From Alphaproteobacteria bacterium (GTDB lineage: Bacteria; Pseudomonadota; Alphaproteobacteria; UBA8366), in NCBI GenBank assembly GCA_030743445.1, contig JASLSL010000292.1:1-17964 (forward strand): DNA of 17,964 nucleotides, given 5' to 3'. Under the pieces are notes generated by a model that saw nothing but the letters and a program-made list of their open reading frames with translations, was not told the DNA's origin and searched no databases. Positions 7,806 to 14,809 of this stretch are shown piece by piece; within the stretch, counting starts at the first letter, position 1, and every line of letters begins with the position of its first letter. A program made the position numbers and the translations under genes.

Positions 7806-8332
7806 CCCTTGAGCTCCCTGATCAGCGGCTCGAGGATATCCTTCCAGGTTTCCTCGAACATCGGGCCGATGTGCTTGTAGCGGATGCGTCCCTCGCGGTC
7901 GATCACGTAGGTCTCGGGCACGCCGTAGACGCCCCATTCGATTCCGGCCTTGTTCTCCAGGTCATAGCCGATGCGCGAATAGGGGTCGCCGAGCTCGCCG
8001 AGCCAGGCAATCGCCTCCTCGCGCTTGTTCTTCCAGTTGAGGCCGTGGATCGGCACCGCGCCGTCCTTGGCGAGGCGCATCAGCAGCGGGTGCTCGACCC
8101 GGCACCGCACGCACCACGAGGCGAAGACGTTGACCAGCGAGACCTCGCCCTTGAGGTCGGCGGTCTTGAGCCCCGGCTTGTCGGTCAAGAGCGGCGGCAG
8201 GTCGAAGTCCGGCACCGGCTGGTCGATCAGTGTCGAGGGGATCAGACGCGGATCCTTGGTCAGGCCGACCGCGAAGTAGACGGCGACGCCGACGAACACC
8301 GCAAGCGGCAGGATATAGAGGAGCCGGCGCAT
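7802..8332 (-). CDS. ccmG: Thiol:disulfide oxidoreductase CcmG (DsbE)
   Basis: A 176-aa membrane-anchored periplasmic thioredoxin. The N-terminal anchor spans about 4-22, and the thioredoxin fold carries W73-C74-V75-R76-C77 and the cis-proline segment GVPET (P139). CcmG passes reductant from the inner membrane to CcmH and apocytochrome c so that heme can be attached. Its active site reads CVRC; proline is more usual before the second cysteine (CVPC-type), so the redox potential may differ. The start at 8332 gives the standard short anchor and lies 7 nt after the ccmF stop, with GGAG about 10 nt upstream inside the ccmF end. The stop overlaps the ccmH start. Identification is firm. Confidence 0.95.
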   Translation of the reverse strand: MRRLLYILPLAVFVGVAVYFAVGLTKDPRLIPSTLIDQPVPDFDLPPLLTDKPGLKTADLKGEVSLVNVFASWCVRCRVEHPLLMRLAKDGAVPIHGLNWKNKREEAIAWLGELGDPYSRIGYDLENKAGIEWGVYGVPETYVIDREGRIRYKHIGPMFEETWKDILEPLIRELKG

Positions 8333-8339
8333 CGGATGA

Positions 8340-10337
8340 TTACTCCGCCGCCGCCGGGGCCGCCGCCGCACCCTTCCCGCGCTTGGGCCGCCGCGATGGC
8401 GCGCCGACCCGCAGCCGCCGGTCGGAGAGCGAGATCAACCCGCCCAACACCATCACCAGGGAGCCGATCCACAGCCATGGCACCAGCGGCTTGTGATAGA
8501 ACCGCGTCGTCCAGCCGCCCTTGCCGTTGTTCTCGCCGAGGACGAGGTAGAGGTCGTAGATCCCGGTGGTGCGGATCGCCGCCTCGGTGGTGTCCTGGCG
8601 CGAGACCACGTAGCGGCGCTTCTCGGGCTGCAGGATGGCGATGCGCTCGCCGTCCTTGGCGACGGTGAAGGTGCCGCGCTCGGCGAGGTAGTTCGGCCCG
8701 CGCAGGTCCTCGACGCCGACGAAGGCGATGTCGTAGCCGGCGACGTTGACCTGGTCGCCGGGTTTCATGATCTGAATGCTCTCGGTCTCCCAGAGCGACG
8801 CGCCGGTCACGCCGGCGACCGCGATCGCGAGGCCGAGATGGGCCACGGTCATGCCCCAACTCGCGCGCGGCAGGCCGACGGCGCGGCTGAGACTATGGCC
8901 GAGGCTCATCCGCCCGAGTCCGATGCGCCTCGCAAGATCGTTCAGCCCGGATGCCGCGAGCCAGACCGCGAGCCCGACCCCCATCGCGCCGAGGGCCGCG
9001 CGGCTCTCGCTTGCCCACAGAACGACCGCGACCGCGGCCACGGTTAGCGCCCCGGCGAATTTGAGCCGCGAGACGGCGCCCGCGATGTCGGCGCGCTTCC
9101 AGGCCAACAGCGGCCCGATCCCGATTGCGGCCACCAGCGGCACCATCAGCGGCACGAAGGTCATGTTGAAGAAGGGGGCGCCGACCGACACCTTGTCGCC
9201 GGTGATCGCCTCCAGGAGCAGCGGGTAGAGCGTGCCGAGCAGCACCGTCGCCGCCGCCGTGGTCAGCAACAGATTGTTCAACACCAGGGCGCCCTCGCGG
9301 CTGACCGGCTGGAATAGGCCGCCGGCCTGCAACTGCGGCGCCCGCCAGGCAAAGAGCGCCAGGCTGCCGCCGATGGCGATGACCAGCAGCATCAGGATGA
9401 AGACGCCGCGTCCCGGATCGGTGGCGAAGGCATGGACCGAGGTCAGCACGCCCGAGCGCACCAGGAAAGTGCCGATCAGGCTGAGGCTGAAGGTGATGAT
9501 CGCGAGCAAGATGGTCCAGCTCTTCAGCGCATCGCGCTTCTCGACCACGATGGCGGAATGCAGCAGTGCCGTCCCGACCAGCCACGGCATGAACGAGGCG
9601 TTCTCGACCGGATCCCAGAACCACCAGCCGCCCCAGCCGAGCTCGTAATAGGCCCACCAGCTGCCGAGCGCGATGCCGGCGGTCAGGAACGCCCAGGCGA
9701 CCAGCGTCCACGGCCGGACCCAGCGCGCCCAGGCGGCGTCGACCTTGCCTTCGATCAGCGCCGCGACGGCGAAGGAAAACGCCATCGAGAAGCCGACATA
9801 GCCGGTGTAGAGGATCGGTGGGTGGAACGCGAGGCCCGGGTCCTGCAACAGCGGATTGAGGCCGCGGCCGTCGGCCGGGGCCGGGAACAGCCGGTCGAAC
9901 GGGTTCGAGGTCAAGAGGATAAAGAGCAGGAAGCCGAGCGCCACCAGCGCCTGCACCGATAGCACCCGCGCCTTCAGGGTCGGCGGCAGGTTGCGGCCAA
10001 AGAGCGCGACCATCGAGCCGAATAGCGCCAGGATCAGCACCCAGAGCAGCATCGAGCCTTCGTGGTTTCCCCACACCCCGCTGATCTTGTAAATCAGAGG
10101 CTTCAGCGAGTTCGAGTTGGCGGCGACGATGCGCAAGCTGAAATCGCTGGTCACGTATGCGTGGGTCAGGGCGCCGAAGGCGACCAGCAGGAGGGCGAAC
10201 TGGGCGATCGCCGCCGGCACGCCGAGCGCCATCCAGCGCGGCTCGCCACGCGCCGCACCGACCATCGGCACGCTGGCCTGGACGAGTGCGGCGAACAGCG
10301 CCAGGACAAGGGCGAAATGGCCGATCTCGGCGATCAT
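8340..10337 (-). CDS. ccmF: Heme lyase subunit CcmF
   Basis: A 665-aa polytopic inner-membrane protein, the catalytic core of system I heme attachment. The periplasmic tryptophan-rich WWD domain is intact (about 234-252, containing GWWFWDPVEN). The expected histidine ligands are present at H172 (FHPPILYTG), H260 (LLHSAI), H302 (VHAFATDPG) and H500 (VAHLGLA), close to the positions known in E. coli CcmF. A large soluble periplasmic loop lies at about 515-615 before the last membrane segment (about 620-637), and the tail is Ala/Lys-rich. Length is normal. The ATG at 10337 overlaps the ccmE stop as ATGA and precedes the usual MIxExGHF-type N-terminus, which rules out a start ten codons earlier. 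Confidence 0.97.
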   Translation of the reverse strand: MIAEIGHFALVLALFAALVQASVPMVGAARGEPRWMALGVPAAIAQFALLLVAFGALTHAYVTSDFSLRIVAANSNSLKPLIYKISGVWGNHEGSMLLWVLILALFGSMVALFGRNLPPTLKARVLSVQALVALGFLLFILLTSNPFDRLFPAPADGRGLNPLLQDPGLAFHPPILYTGYVGFSMAFSFAVAALIEGKVDAAWARWVRPWTLVAWAFLTAGIALGSWWAYYELGWGGWWFWDPVENASFMPWLVGTALLHSAIVVEKRDALKSWTILLAIITFSLSLIGTFLVRSGVLTSVHAFATDPGRGVFILMLLVIAIGGSLALFAWRAPQLQAGGLFQPVSREGALVLNNLLLTTAAATVLLGTLYPLLLEAITGDKVSVGAPFFNMTFVPLMVPLVAAIGIGPLLAWKRADIAGAVSRLKFAGALTVAAVAVVLWASESRAALGAMGVGLAVWLAASGLNDLARRIGLGRMSLGHSLSRAVGLPRASWGMTVAHLGLAIAVAGVTGASLWETESIQIMKPGDQVNVAGYDIAFVGVEDLRGPNYLAERGTFTVAKDGERIAILQPEKRRYVVSRQDTTEAAIRTTGIYDLYLVLGENNGKGGWTTRFYHKPLVPWLWIGSLVMVLGGLISLSDRRLRVGAPSRRPKRGKGAAAAPAAAE

Positions 10338-10828
10338 TTGGCGTGGCCCTTCTCGGGGTCGCGCCACTGGCCGGATTTCTTCAGCGCGTCGGCGACCTCG
10401 CGCGGCATGTAGGTCTCGTCGTGCTTGGCCAGCACTTCGGCGGCGAGGAACACGCCGCTGCGCGACAGCTTGCCTTCGGCGACCACGCCTTGGCCCTCGC
10501 GGAACATGTCGGGCAGGATGCCGGTATAGCTGACCCGGAGCGTGTTCGAGAGATCGGTGACGATGAAGGTCGTGGTCAGGCCGTCGTCGGCCTTGCTTAT
10601 GCTGTTCTCCTTGACCAGGCCGCCGATCCGCACCCGGCGCTCCGGCGCCACGCCTTTCTCGACCACGTCGGTCGGGCTGTAGAAGAACACGATGCTGTCC
10701 TCAAAGGCGGTCAGCACCAGCGCCACCGCGATGGCGATCATGGTCAGGCCGGCGAGCACCGCGTACATCCGCCGCCGTTTGCGGGCTCTGGCCGGGCTCG
10801 GCCGGGGAATGCCGGCGGGGGCGCTCAC
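10334..10828 (-). CDS. ccmE: Periplasmic heme chaperone CcmE
   Basis: A 164-aa membrane-anchored heme chaperone. A basic cytoplasmic N-terminus (RKRRR at 16-20) is followed by a membrane anchor (about 22-40) and the OB-fold domain. Near the end is the heme-binding motif KHDETY, with H136 as the covalent heme ligand and Y140 as axial ligand. CcmE accepts heme from the CcmABCD complex and delivers it to CcmF. The GTG start at 10828 is chosen because it overlaps the ccmD stop as GTGA, matching the other junctions, and keeps the positively charged N-terminus. The next candidate, an ATG at 10768, would remove it. Translation is therefore probably coupled to ccmD. Confidence 0.95.
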   Translation of the reverse strand: MSAPAGIPRPSPARARKRRRMYAVLAGLTMIAIAVALVLTAFEDSIVFFYSPTDVVEKGVAPERRVRIGGLVKENSISKADDGLTTTFIVTDLSNTLRVSYTGILPDMFREGQGVVAEGKLSRSGVFLAAEVLAKHDETYMPREVADALKKSGQWRDPEKGHAK

Positions 10829-11016
10829 GAGGCGTCCTTCTCGGCGTCCGAGTCCGCAATGGTCGCGCGCAACGCCGCAAGCGTGCGCTCGCGCCGCCAC
10901 AGCGTCACCAGGGTCTGCGCCAGAAGCCCGATCAGGACCGCCGCGGCGATCAGATAGGACGGCCAGATGAAGGCGCCGTAACCGCCCATGGCGAGGAATT
11001 CCGCGATATTCTCCAA
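10825..11016 (-). CDS. ccmD: Heme exporter accessory protein CcmD
   Basis: A 63-aa single-span membrane protein with the CcmD signature near its start (EFLAMGGYGAFIWPSY), a membrane helix (about 14-36), a basic stretch just after it (WRRER) and an acidic tail. CcmD helps release heme-loaded CcmE from the CcmABC complex. The start appears to be TTG at 11016: AAAGG at 11029-11025 lies 8 nt upstream. Known CcmD proteins also have about ten residues before MGGY, as here. An ATG at 10989 (the M of MGGY) is the alternative. The stop overlaps the ccmE GTG. A 97-nt gap separates it from ccmC. Confidence 0.9.
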   Translation of the reverse strand: MENIAEFLAMGGYGAFIWPSYLIAAAVLIGLLAQTLVTLWRRERTLAALRATIADSDAEKDAS

Positions 11017-11113
11017 ACCTTCAGCCTTTATCCCTGTTGCCGGTGGCGCGGATTATGCCGCAACCGCCGTGGTCGAAACATTGATGTCGATCACACCGCA
11101 CCTCCCCCGTCCG

Positions 11114-11833
11114 TCATCCGCCGATTTGCACCAAGCGCAGATTGCGGATCTTGGCGGCGACGATCTCGCTGCGCAGACGGAAGATCAGCACGGTGACGTA
11201 GAACAGAGTGAATCCGACCGCCATCGCCAGCAGCGGCCACAGCATCGAGCTGTGGATCGCCGGCGCGTCCAGCCGCGTCAGGCTCGCCGGCTGATGCAGG
11301 GTGTTCCACCAATCGACCGAGAACTTGATGATCGGCAAATTGACCGCGCCGACCAGGGCCAGCACCGCCGCCGCCCTGGCGCCCCGCGTCGGGTCGTCGA
11401 ACGCGTTGTTGAGCGCGATGTAGCCGAGATAGAGGAAAAACAGGATCAACACCGAGGTCAGCCGCGCGTCCCAGACCCACCAGGTGCCCCACATCGGCTT
11501 ACCCCAGAGCGACCCCGTGATCAGGCAGATCAGGGTGAACCCGGCGCCGACCGGGGCGCTCGCGCGGGCGATCAAATCGGCCAACGGGTGCTTCCAGATC
11601 AACGCCGTGGCGCTCGCCATCGCAATCGAGGCATAAATGAACAGCGCCATCCAGGCGGACGGCACGTGGACGTACATGATCCGCACGGTCTCGCCCTGCT
11701 GGTAGTCGGCCGGCGAGCGGACCAGCCCCAAATAAAGGCCGGCGGCGATCAGCACGACCGTGAGGGCGGCGCACCACGGCAGAACCGCGTTGGCCATACG
11801 CATGAATCGGGTCGGATTCGCGAACCGTTGCAT
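11114..11833 (-). CDS. ccmC: Heme transporter/handling subunit CcmC
   Basis: A 239-aa six-span inner-membrane protein. It holds the periplasmic WWD motif (W115-D122 in WGTWWVWDARLTS) flanked by the two histidines that ligate heme, H56 (YVHVPSAW) and H180 (TLHQPAS). CcmC binds heme with CcmE and promotes the covalent CcmE-heme bond. Length and motif spacing are standard. The ATG at 11833 has only a weak ribosome binding site (GAAGGA about 14 nt upstream) and lies 57 nt after ccmB. That leader is AT-rich and contains a 13-codon reading frame ending 5 nt before the ATG. Confidence 0.96.
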   Translation of the reverse strand: MQRFANPTRFMRMANAVLPWCAALTVVLIAAGLYLGLVRSPADYQQGETVRIMYVHVPSAWMALFIYASIAMASATALIWKHPLADLIARASAPVGAGFTLICLITGSLWGKPMWGTWWVWDARLTSVLILFFLYLGYIALNNAFDDPTRGARAAAVLALVGAVNLPIIKFSVDWWNTLHQPASLTRLDAPAIHSSMLWPLLAMAVGFTLFYVTVLIFRLRSEIVAAKIRNLRLVQIGG

Positions 11834-11890
11834 GGGGTTTATATAAGTCCTTCAGCCGTCACTTGAACATACAATTTCATGTGTCTCGCC

Positions 11891-12559
11891 TCACGTCTGG
11901 GACTGGCGCAGCGCCGCCGCCGCGGCCCACGTCGCCAGCGGCAGGGCGGCGGCCAGCATCGCGCCGAGGATCAGCAAATGCGGGCGCACGCCGAGCCCGG
12001 TAATCGCCCCGTCGACCGCCGCGACGCCGAAGATCAGCAGCGGCACGTAGAGCGGCAGCACCAAAAGCGAGACCAGCACCCCGCCGCGCCTGGCGCCGAG
12101 GGTCAGCGCCGCACCGACGGCGCCGATCAGGCTCGAGGTCGGCGTGCCGAGCAGCATCGCCACGAGCAGCGTCGCGAAGCCCTCGGCCGGCATGTTCATC
12201 AGCACCGCCAGCAGCGGTGCGGCGACGATCAGCGGCAGGCCGGTGACCAGCCAGTGAGCCGCGACCTTGGCCAGCACGACGGCCTCGAGCGGCACCGGGG
12301 CGAGGATCATCAGCTCGAGCGACCCGTCCTCGTAGTCGTGCTGGAAGATGCGGTCGAGCGACAGCATGGTCGCCAACAACGCCGTCACCCAGATCACGCC
12401 GGCCGAGATGCGCGCCAGGACGTTGAGCTCGGGTCCGATTCCGAGCGGGAACAGCGAGACGGTGATGACGAAGAACATCACCACCATCACCGCGTCCGCC
12501 CCCTGGCGCAGCGCCAGGCGCAGGTCGCGCAGCACGAGCTGCCGGAGCGCCGCCGTCAC
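11891..12559 (-). CDS. ccmB: ABC transporter permease CcmB
   Basis: A 222-aa protein with about six membrane helices and the family motif FQHDYEDGSLE (about 72-82) in the first cytoplasmic loop, where it contacts the ATPase CcmA. With CcmA it forms the ABC module that powers release of holo-CcmE from CcmC. The start is GTG at 12559, which overlaps the ccmA stop as GTGA. No ATG lies nearby in frame, and the first residues match the usual CcmB N-terminus (LRRDLRLALRQG-like), so GTG is well supported. Confidence 0.95.
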   Translation of the reverse strand: MTAALRQLVLRDLRLALRQGADAVMVVMFFVITVSLFPLGIGPELNVLARISAGVIWVTALLATMLSLDRIFQHDYEDGSLELMILAPVPLEAVVLAKVAAHWLVTGLPLIVAAPLLAVLMNMPAEGFATLLVAMLLGTPTSSLIGAVGAALTLGARRGGVLVSLLVLPLYVPLLIFGVAAVDGAITGLGVRPHLLILGAMLAAALPLATWAAAAALRQSQT

Positions 12560-13209
12560 AGCGCCGCCGCTCCGAGGGCCGGTTGGTGGGGGCGCGCGAA
12601 GTCTGCGAGCTCGAGCCGGGTCTCGTCGCCGAGGCCGAGCTCCGTGTGGGTCGCGGCGACAACCATGCCGCCCTCCGCCCGATGCCGTGCGATCAGGCCG
12701 GCGAGCAATCTGACCGCCCGCGCATCCAGCACCACCGTCGGCTCGTCCAGGAGCCAGAGTGGAGCCGGGCTGGCGACGAGGCGCGCGAGCGACAGCCGCC
12801 GCGTCTCGCCGGCCGAAAGGAACCGCGCCGGGACGTCGGCGAGACGCTCGAGCCCGAGGGCGTCGAGCGACGTCTCTATAGCGCCGGCCGCACCCCGCAT
12901 GGCGGCCCAGAAGGCGAGATTCTCGGCTGCGCTCAAGACCGGTTTCACCGCGTCCTTATGGCCGACGTAGTGGAGCGAGGACCGGTGCACCGCCGGATCG
13001 TCGGCGACATCGGCGCCATCGCGCCGCATCTCGCCCGCTTCCGGCTGCAGCAAGCCCGCCATCAGCCTGAGCAGGCTCGATTTGCCGCTGCCGTTCGGCC
13101 CGGTCAGGATCAACGCGCCGCCGGCCGCGACCTCGAAACCGAGGCCGGCGAACACCACGCGCTCGCCGCGGATACAGGTCAGGTCGTGGCCGGAAAAGGA
13201 CTGGGACAT
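12556..13209 (-). CDS. ccmA: ABC transporter ATP-binding protein CcmA
   Basis: A 217-aa ATPase with Walker A GPNGSGKS (37-44), an ABC signature LSAGETRR (131-138), Walker B LWLLDEP (151-157) and the switch histidine H188 (ATHTE). It hydrolyses ATP to drive release of heme-loaded CcmE from the CcmBCD complex. The signature has E where CcmA and most ABC ATPases have Q (LSAGQ), a conservative change. The ATG at 13209 gives the normal CcmA length. The same frame stays open for about 220 codons upstream into the ligase gene, but that part is arginine/serine-rich shadow. It is the first gene of the ccm operon, with a likely promoter about 31-39 bp upstream. Confidence 0.95.
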   Translation of the reverse strand: MSQSFSGHDLTCIRGERVVFAGLGFEVAAGGALILTGPNGSGKSSLLRLMAGLLQPEAGEMRRDGADVADDPAVHRSSLHYVGHKDAVKPVLSAAENLAFWAAMRGAAGAIETSLDALGLERLADVPARFLSAGETRRLSLARLVASPAPLWLLDEPTVVLDARAVRLLAGLIARHRAEGGMVVAATHTELGLGDETRLELADFARPHQPALGAAAL

Positions 13210-13239
13210 GATGCCGGGTTCGCCTTGAAAGCGGCCCCC

Positions 13240-13248
13240 GATATAGCA
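13240..13248 (-). promoter_or_regulatory. Possible extended -10 promoter element of ccmA
   Basis: On the minus strand TGCTATATC (13248-13240) fits an extended -10 box (TGn followed by TATATC). It would give a leader of about 24 nt before the ccmA ATG. No good -35 hexamer is seen 17 bp upstream (TGGGCG). A promoter is needed here because a strong terminator lies just upstream at 13331-13367. Confidence 0.35.
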
Positions 13249-13300
13249 CAGCGCCCGCATATTCGCCCAGAGCGGCGGGCCTGGCGCCAAGCCGAACAAT

Positions 13301-13330
13301 ACCAAGGGGTCTTTATCTATGACCCTTGGT
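13301..13330. repeat. Perfect-arm dyad between the terminator and ccmA
   Basis: ACCAAGGGGTC (13301-13311) and GACCCTTGGT (13321-13330) are inverted copies with one extra G in the left arm and a 9-nt AT-rich spacer. On the minus strand the dyad begins right after the U-tract of the terminator and is followed by ATTGTT, so it could be a second weak terminator. Otherwise it could be an operator for a dimeric regulator about 60 bp upstream of the ccmA -10 element. The sequence does not decide. Confidence 0.5.
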
Positions 13331-13367
13331 AAAAAGTGGCGGCCGCCGAGGTGGGCCGGCGACCGCC
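13331..13367 (-). terminator. Strong intrinsic terminator after the liv/ligase operon
   Basis: On the minus strand GGCGGTCGCCG (13367-13357), an 8-nt loop (GCCCACCT) and CGGCGGCCGCC (13348-13338) form an 11-bp stem with a single G-U wobble, followed by AC and TTTTT (13335-13331). On the plus strand the stem is not followed by T residues, so it acts leftward. It closes the transcript coming from the ligase gene and any small RNA in the gap. Confidence 0.8.
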
Positions 13368-13450
13368 TGTAGTGCAACGGCCCTTGGAGGAAGGCCGTCC
13401 TTTTGAGGCTGATTAAGTAATAGCCTCGTCTGAGAGGGGAGGTCTCAGTA
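13331..13450 (-). ncRNA. Candidate small RNA with two CCUCC-loop hairpins
   Basis: Read on the minus strand, 13448-13430 is CTGAGA-CCTCCCC-TCTCAG, a 6-bp stem whose loop holds CCUCC. 13427-13405 is GAGGCT, an 11-nt AT-rich loop, then AGCCTC. 13398-13377 is ACGGCCTT-CCTCC-AAGGGCCGT, an 8-bp stem with one bulged G whose loop is exactly CCUCC. A strong intrinsic terminator (13367-13331) follows. Hairpins exposing anti-Shine-Dalgarno loops ahead of a terminator are the layout of the CcsR/'cuckoo' small RNAs known in alphaproteobacteria. It may be cut from the 3' end of the ligase mRNA or have its own promoter; TATAAG at 13524-13519 is a weak -10 candidate. The assignment is inference from structure only. 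Confidence 0.5.
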
Positions 13451-13540
13451 TGTCCATGAAACAACCCGAGTGTGACCGCGATGGGCCGGCAATGAGGCAA
13501 TTTTGTGGCGGCGGATCGCTTATACCTACGCCCTTTGGTA

Positions 13541-14773
13541 TTACCCGTAGTCCCGCGTGTCGTCGATGACCTTGCCGTCGTTGGGCAGGTCGCCGGGCGC
13601 GACCAGCTCGACCTCGGCCTTGACCTTGCACTCGGTCCGGAAGGTCGCCGCGACCGCGTCTGCGAGGCCGCCCGCATCGCCTTCGGTCTCGCATTGCAGG
13701 GTCGCGGTATCGAGCCCGCCGTCCTCGCCGACCACGAGGCGGGCGCGGGCCAGTTCCGGGTGGTGCTTGAGGACCGCGTCGATCTGGCGCGGGTCGACGA
13801 ACATGCCGCGCACCTTGGTGCGCTGGTCGGCGCGGCCCATCCAGCCCTTGATCCGTGGCGCGGTGCGGCCACAGGGGCTCTGGCCCTCCATCATTGCCGA
13901 CAGGTCGCCGGTGCCGAAGCGGACCAGCGGATAGTCCTCGCCCAAGAGGGTCACCACGACCTCGCCGACATCGCCCGCGGCGACCGGCTCGCCGGTCCCG
14001 GGACGGACGATCTCGACGATGATCTCCTCGTCCAGGATCAGGCCCTCGCGAGCCTCGGATTCGTAGGCGATATTGCCGAGATCGGCGGTGCCATACGACT
14101 GGACGACGTCGATGCCGCGCGCGTCGTATTCCTGGCGCAGCGGCGGCAGCAGCGCGCCGCCGCCGACCAGCGCCCGCTTCAGCGACGAGACATCGGCGCC
14201 GAGCTCGTCCGCCTTCTCGAGGATGATCTTCAGGAAATCCGGTGTCCCGGCATAGCCGAGCGGGCGGTAGTGCGCGATCGCCGCGACCTGCAGCTCAGTC
14301 TGGCCGACGCCGCCCGGGAAGACCGCGCAGCCGAGCGCCTGGGCGGCGCTGTCGAACATGAAACCGGCCGGCGTGAAATGATAGGAAAAGCAGTTATGGA
14401 CGATGTCGCCGGGCCGGAACCCGGCGGCGAACAACGGGCGCGCCAGGCGCCAGAAATCTTTGCGCCGGCCCTCGGGCTCGGCGATCGGGCCTGGCGAATG
14501 AAACAGCCGCGCCATCTCGCCGGGCGCGGTGGCGTTGAGCCCGCCGAACGGCGGCGCGGTCTGCTGCAGCTCGACGAGCTCGCTCTTGCGGGTGACCGGC
14601 AAGGCGGCCAGCGCCGCGCGGCCGGTCACCTCCGCCGGGTCGACATCGGCGAGGATCTCGCCATAGCCCTCGGTCGCCTTGGCGCGGGCGATCTGCGCCG
14701 GCAGGGCCGCCATCAGGGCGGCCTCGCGGACCTCGGGCTCGCGGGTCTCCAGATCGTCGAAATATTCGGTCAT
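13541..14773 (-). CDS. PaaK-like acyl/aryl-CoA ligase (AMP-forming) of the liv operon
   Basis: This 410-aa protein resembles the phenylacetate-CoA ligase branch of adenylate-forming enzymes, which activate a carboxylic acid with ATP and then transfer it to CoA. Matching features are a PaaK-type aromatic-ligase core with VQSYGTADLGN (about 225-234), RFGTGD (285-290), KGWMGRADQRTKVRGMFVDP (309-328), and a C-terminal lysine (K401 in PNDGKVIDD) at the place of the catalytic A10 lysine. The phosphate-binding loop, usually Ser/Thr/Gly-rich in a TSGTTG pattern, reads HSPGPIAEPEG (92-102); I believe this is usual for the subgroup found in liv operons, but cannot check it. The gene follows livF by 36 bp, so it probably activates the acid that the transporter brings in. 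The true substrate is unknown. Confidence 0.8.
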   Translation of the reverse strand: MTEYFDDLETREPEVREAALMAALPAQIARAKATEGYGEILADVDPAEVTGRAALAALPVTRKSELVELQQTAPPFGGLNATAPGEMARLFHSPGPIAEPEGRRKDFWRLARPLFAAGFRPGDIVHNCFSYHFTPAGFMFDSAAQALGCAVFPGGVGQTELQVAAIAHYRPLGYAGTPDFLKIILEKADELGADVSSLKRALVGGGALLPPLRQEYDARGIDVVQSYGTADLGNIAYESEAREGLILDEEIIVEIVRPGTGEPVAAGDVGEVVVTLLGEDYPLVRFGTGDLSAMMEGQSPCGRTAPRIKGWMGRADQRTKVRGMFVDPRQIDAVLKHHPELARARLVVGEDGGLDTATLQCETEGDAGGLADAVAATFRTECKVKAEVELVAPGDLPNDGKVIDDTRDYG

Positions 14774-14809
14774 GACCCGTCGCTCGCGGTCGCCAGGAGG
14801 AGGCCGGGC

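Noticed and set aside
8893..10074. A 393-codon second minus-strand frame inside ccmF
   Set aside because: It is a frame-shifted shadow of ccmF. The ccmF frame carries all membrane helices and heme-ligand motifs.
13450..13569. A 39-codon plus-strand frame with GGGGAGG 7 nt before its ATG
   Set aside because: The Shine-Dalgarno-like GGGGAGG is just the complement of the CCUCCCC hairpin loop on the minus strand. The frame runs into the 3' end of the ligase gene and has no recognisable motif. The directional terminator supports the minus strand as the transcribed one. It cannot be excluded fully.
12556..13872. A 438-codon version of ccmA extending into the ligase gene
   Set aside because: The first 220 codons are a low-complexity shadow. 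CcmA homology begins at the ATG at 13209.
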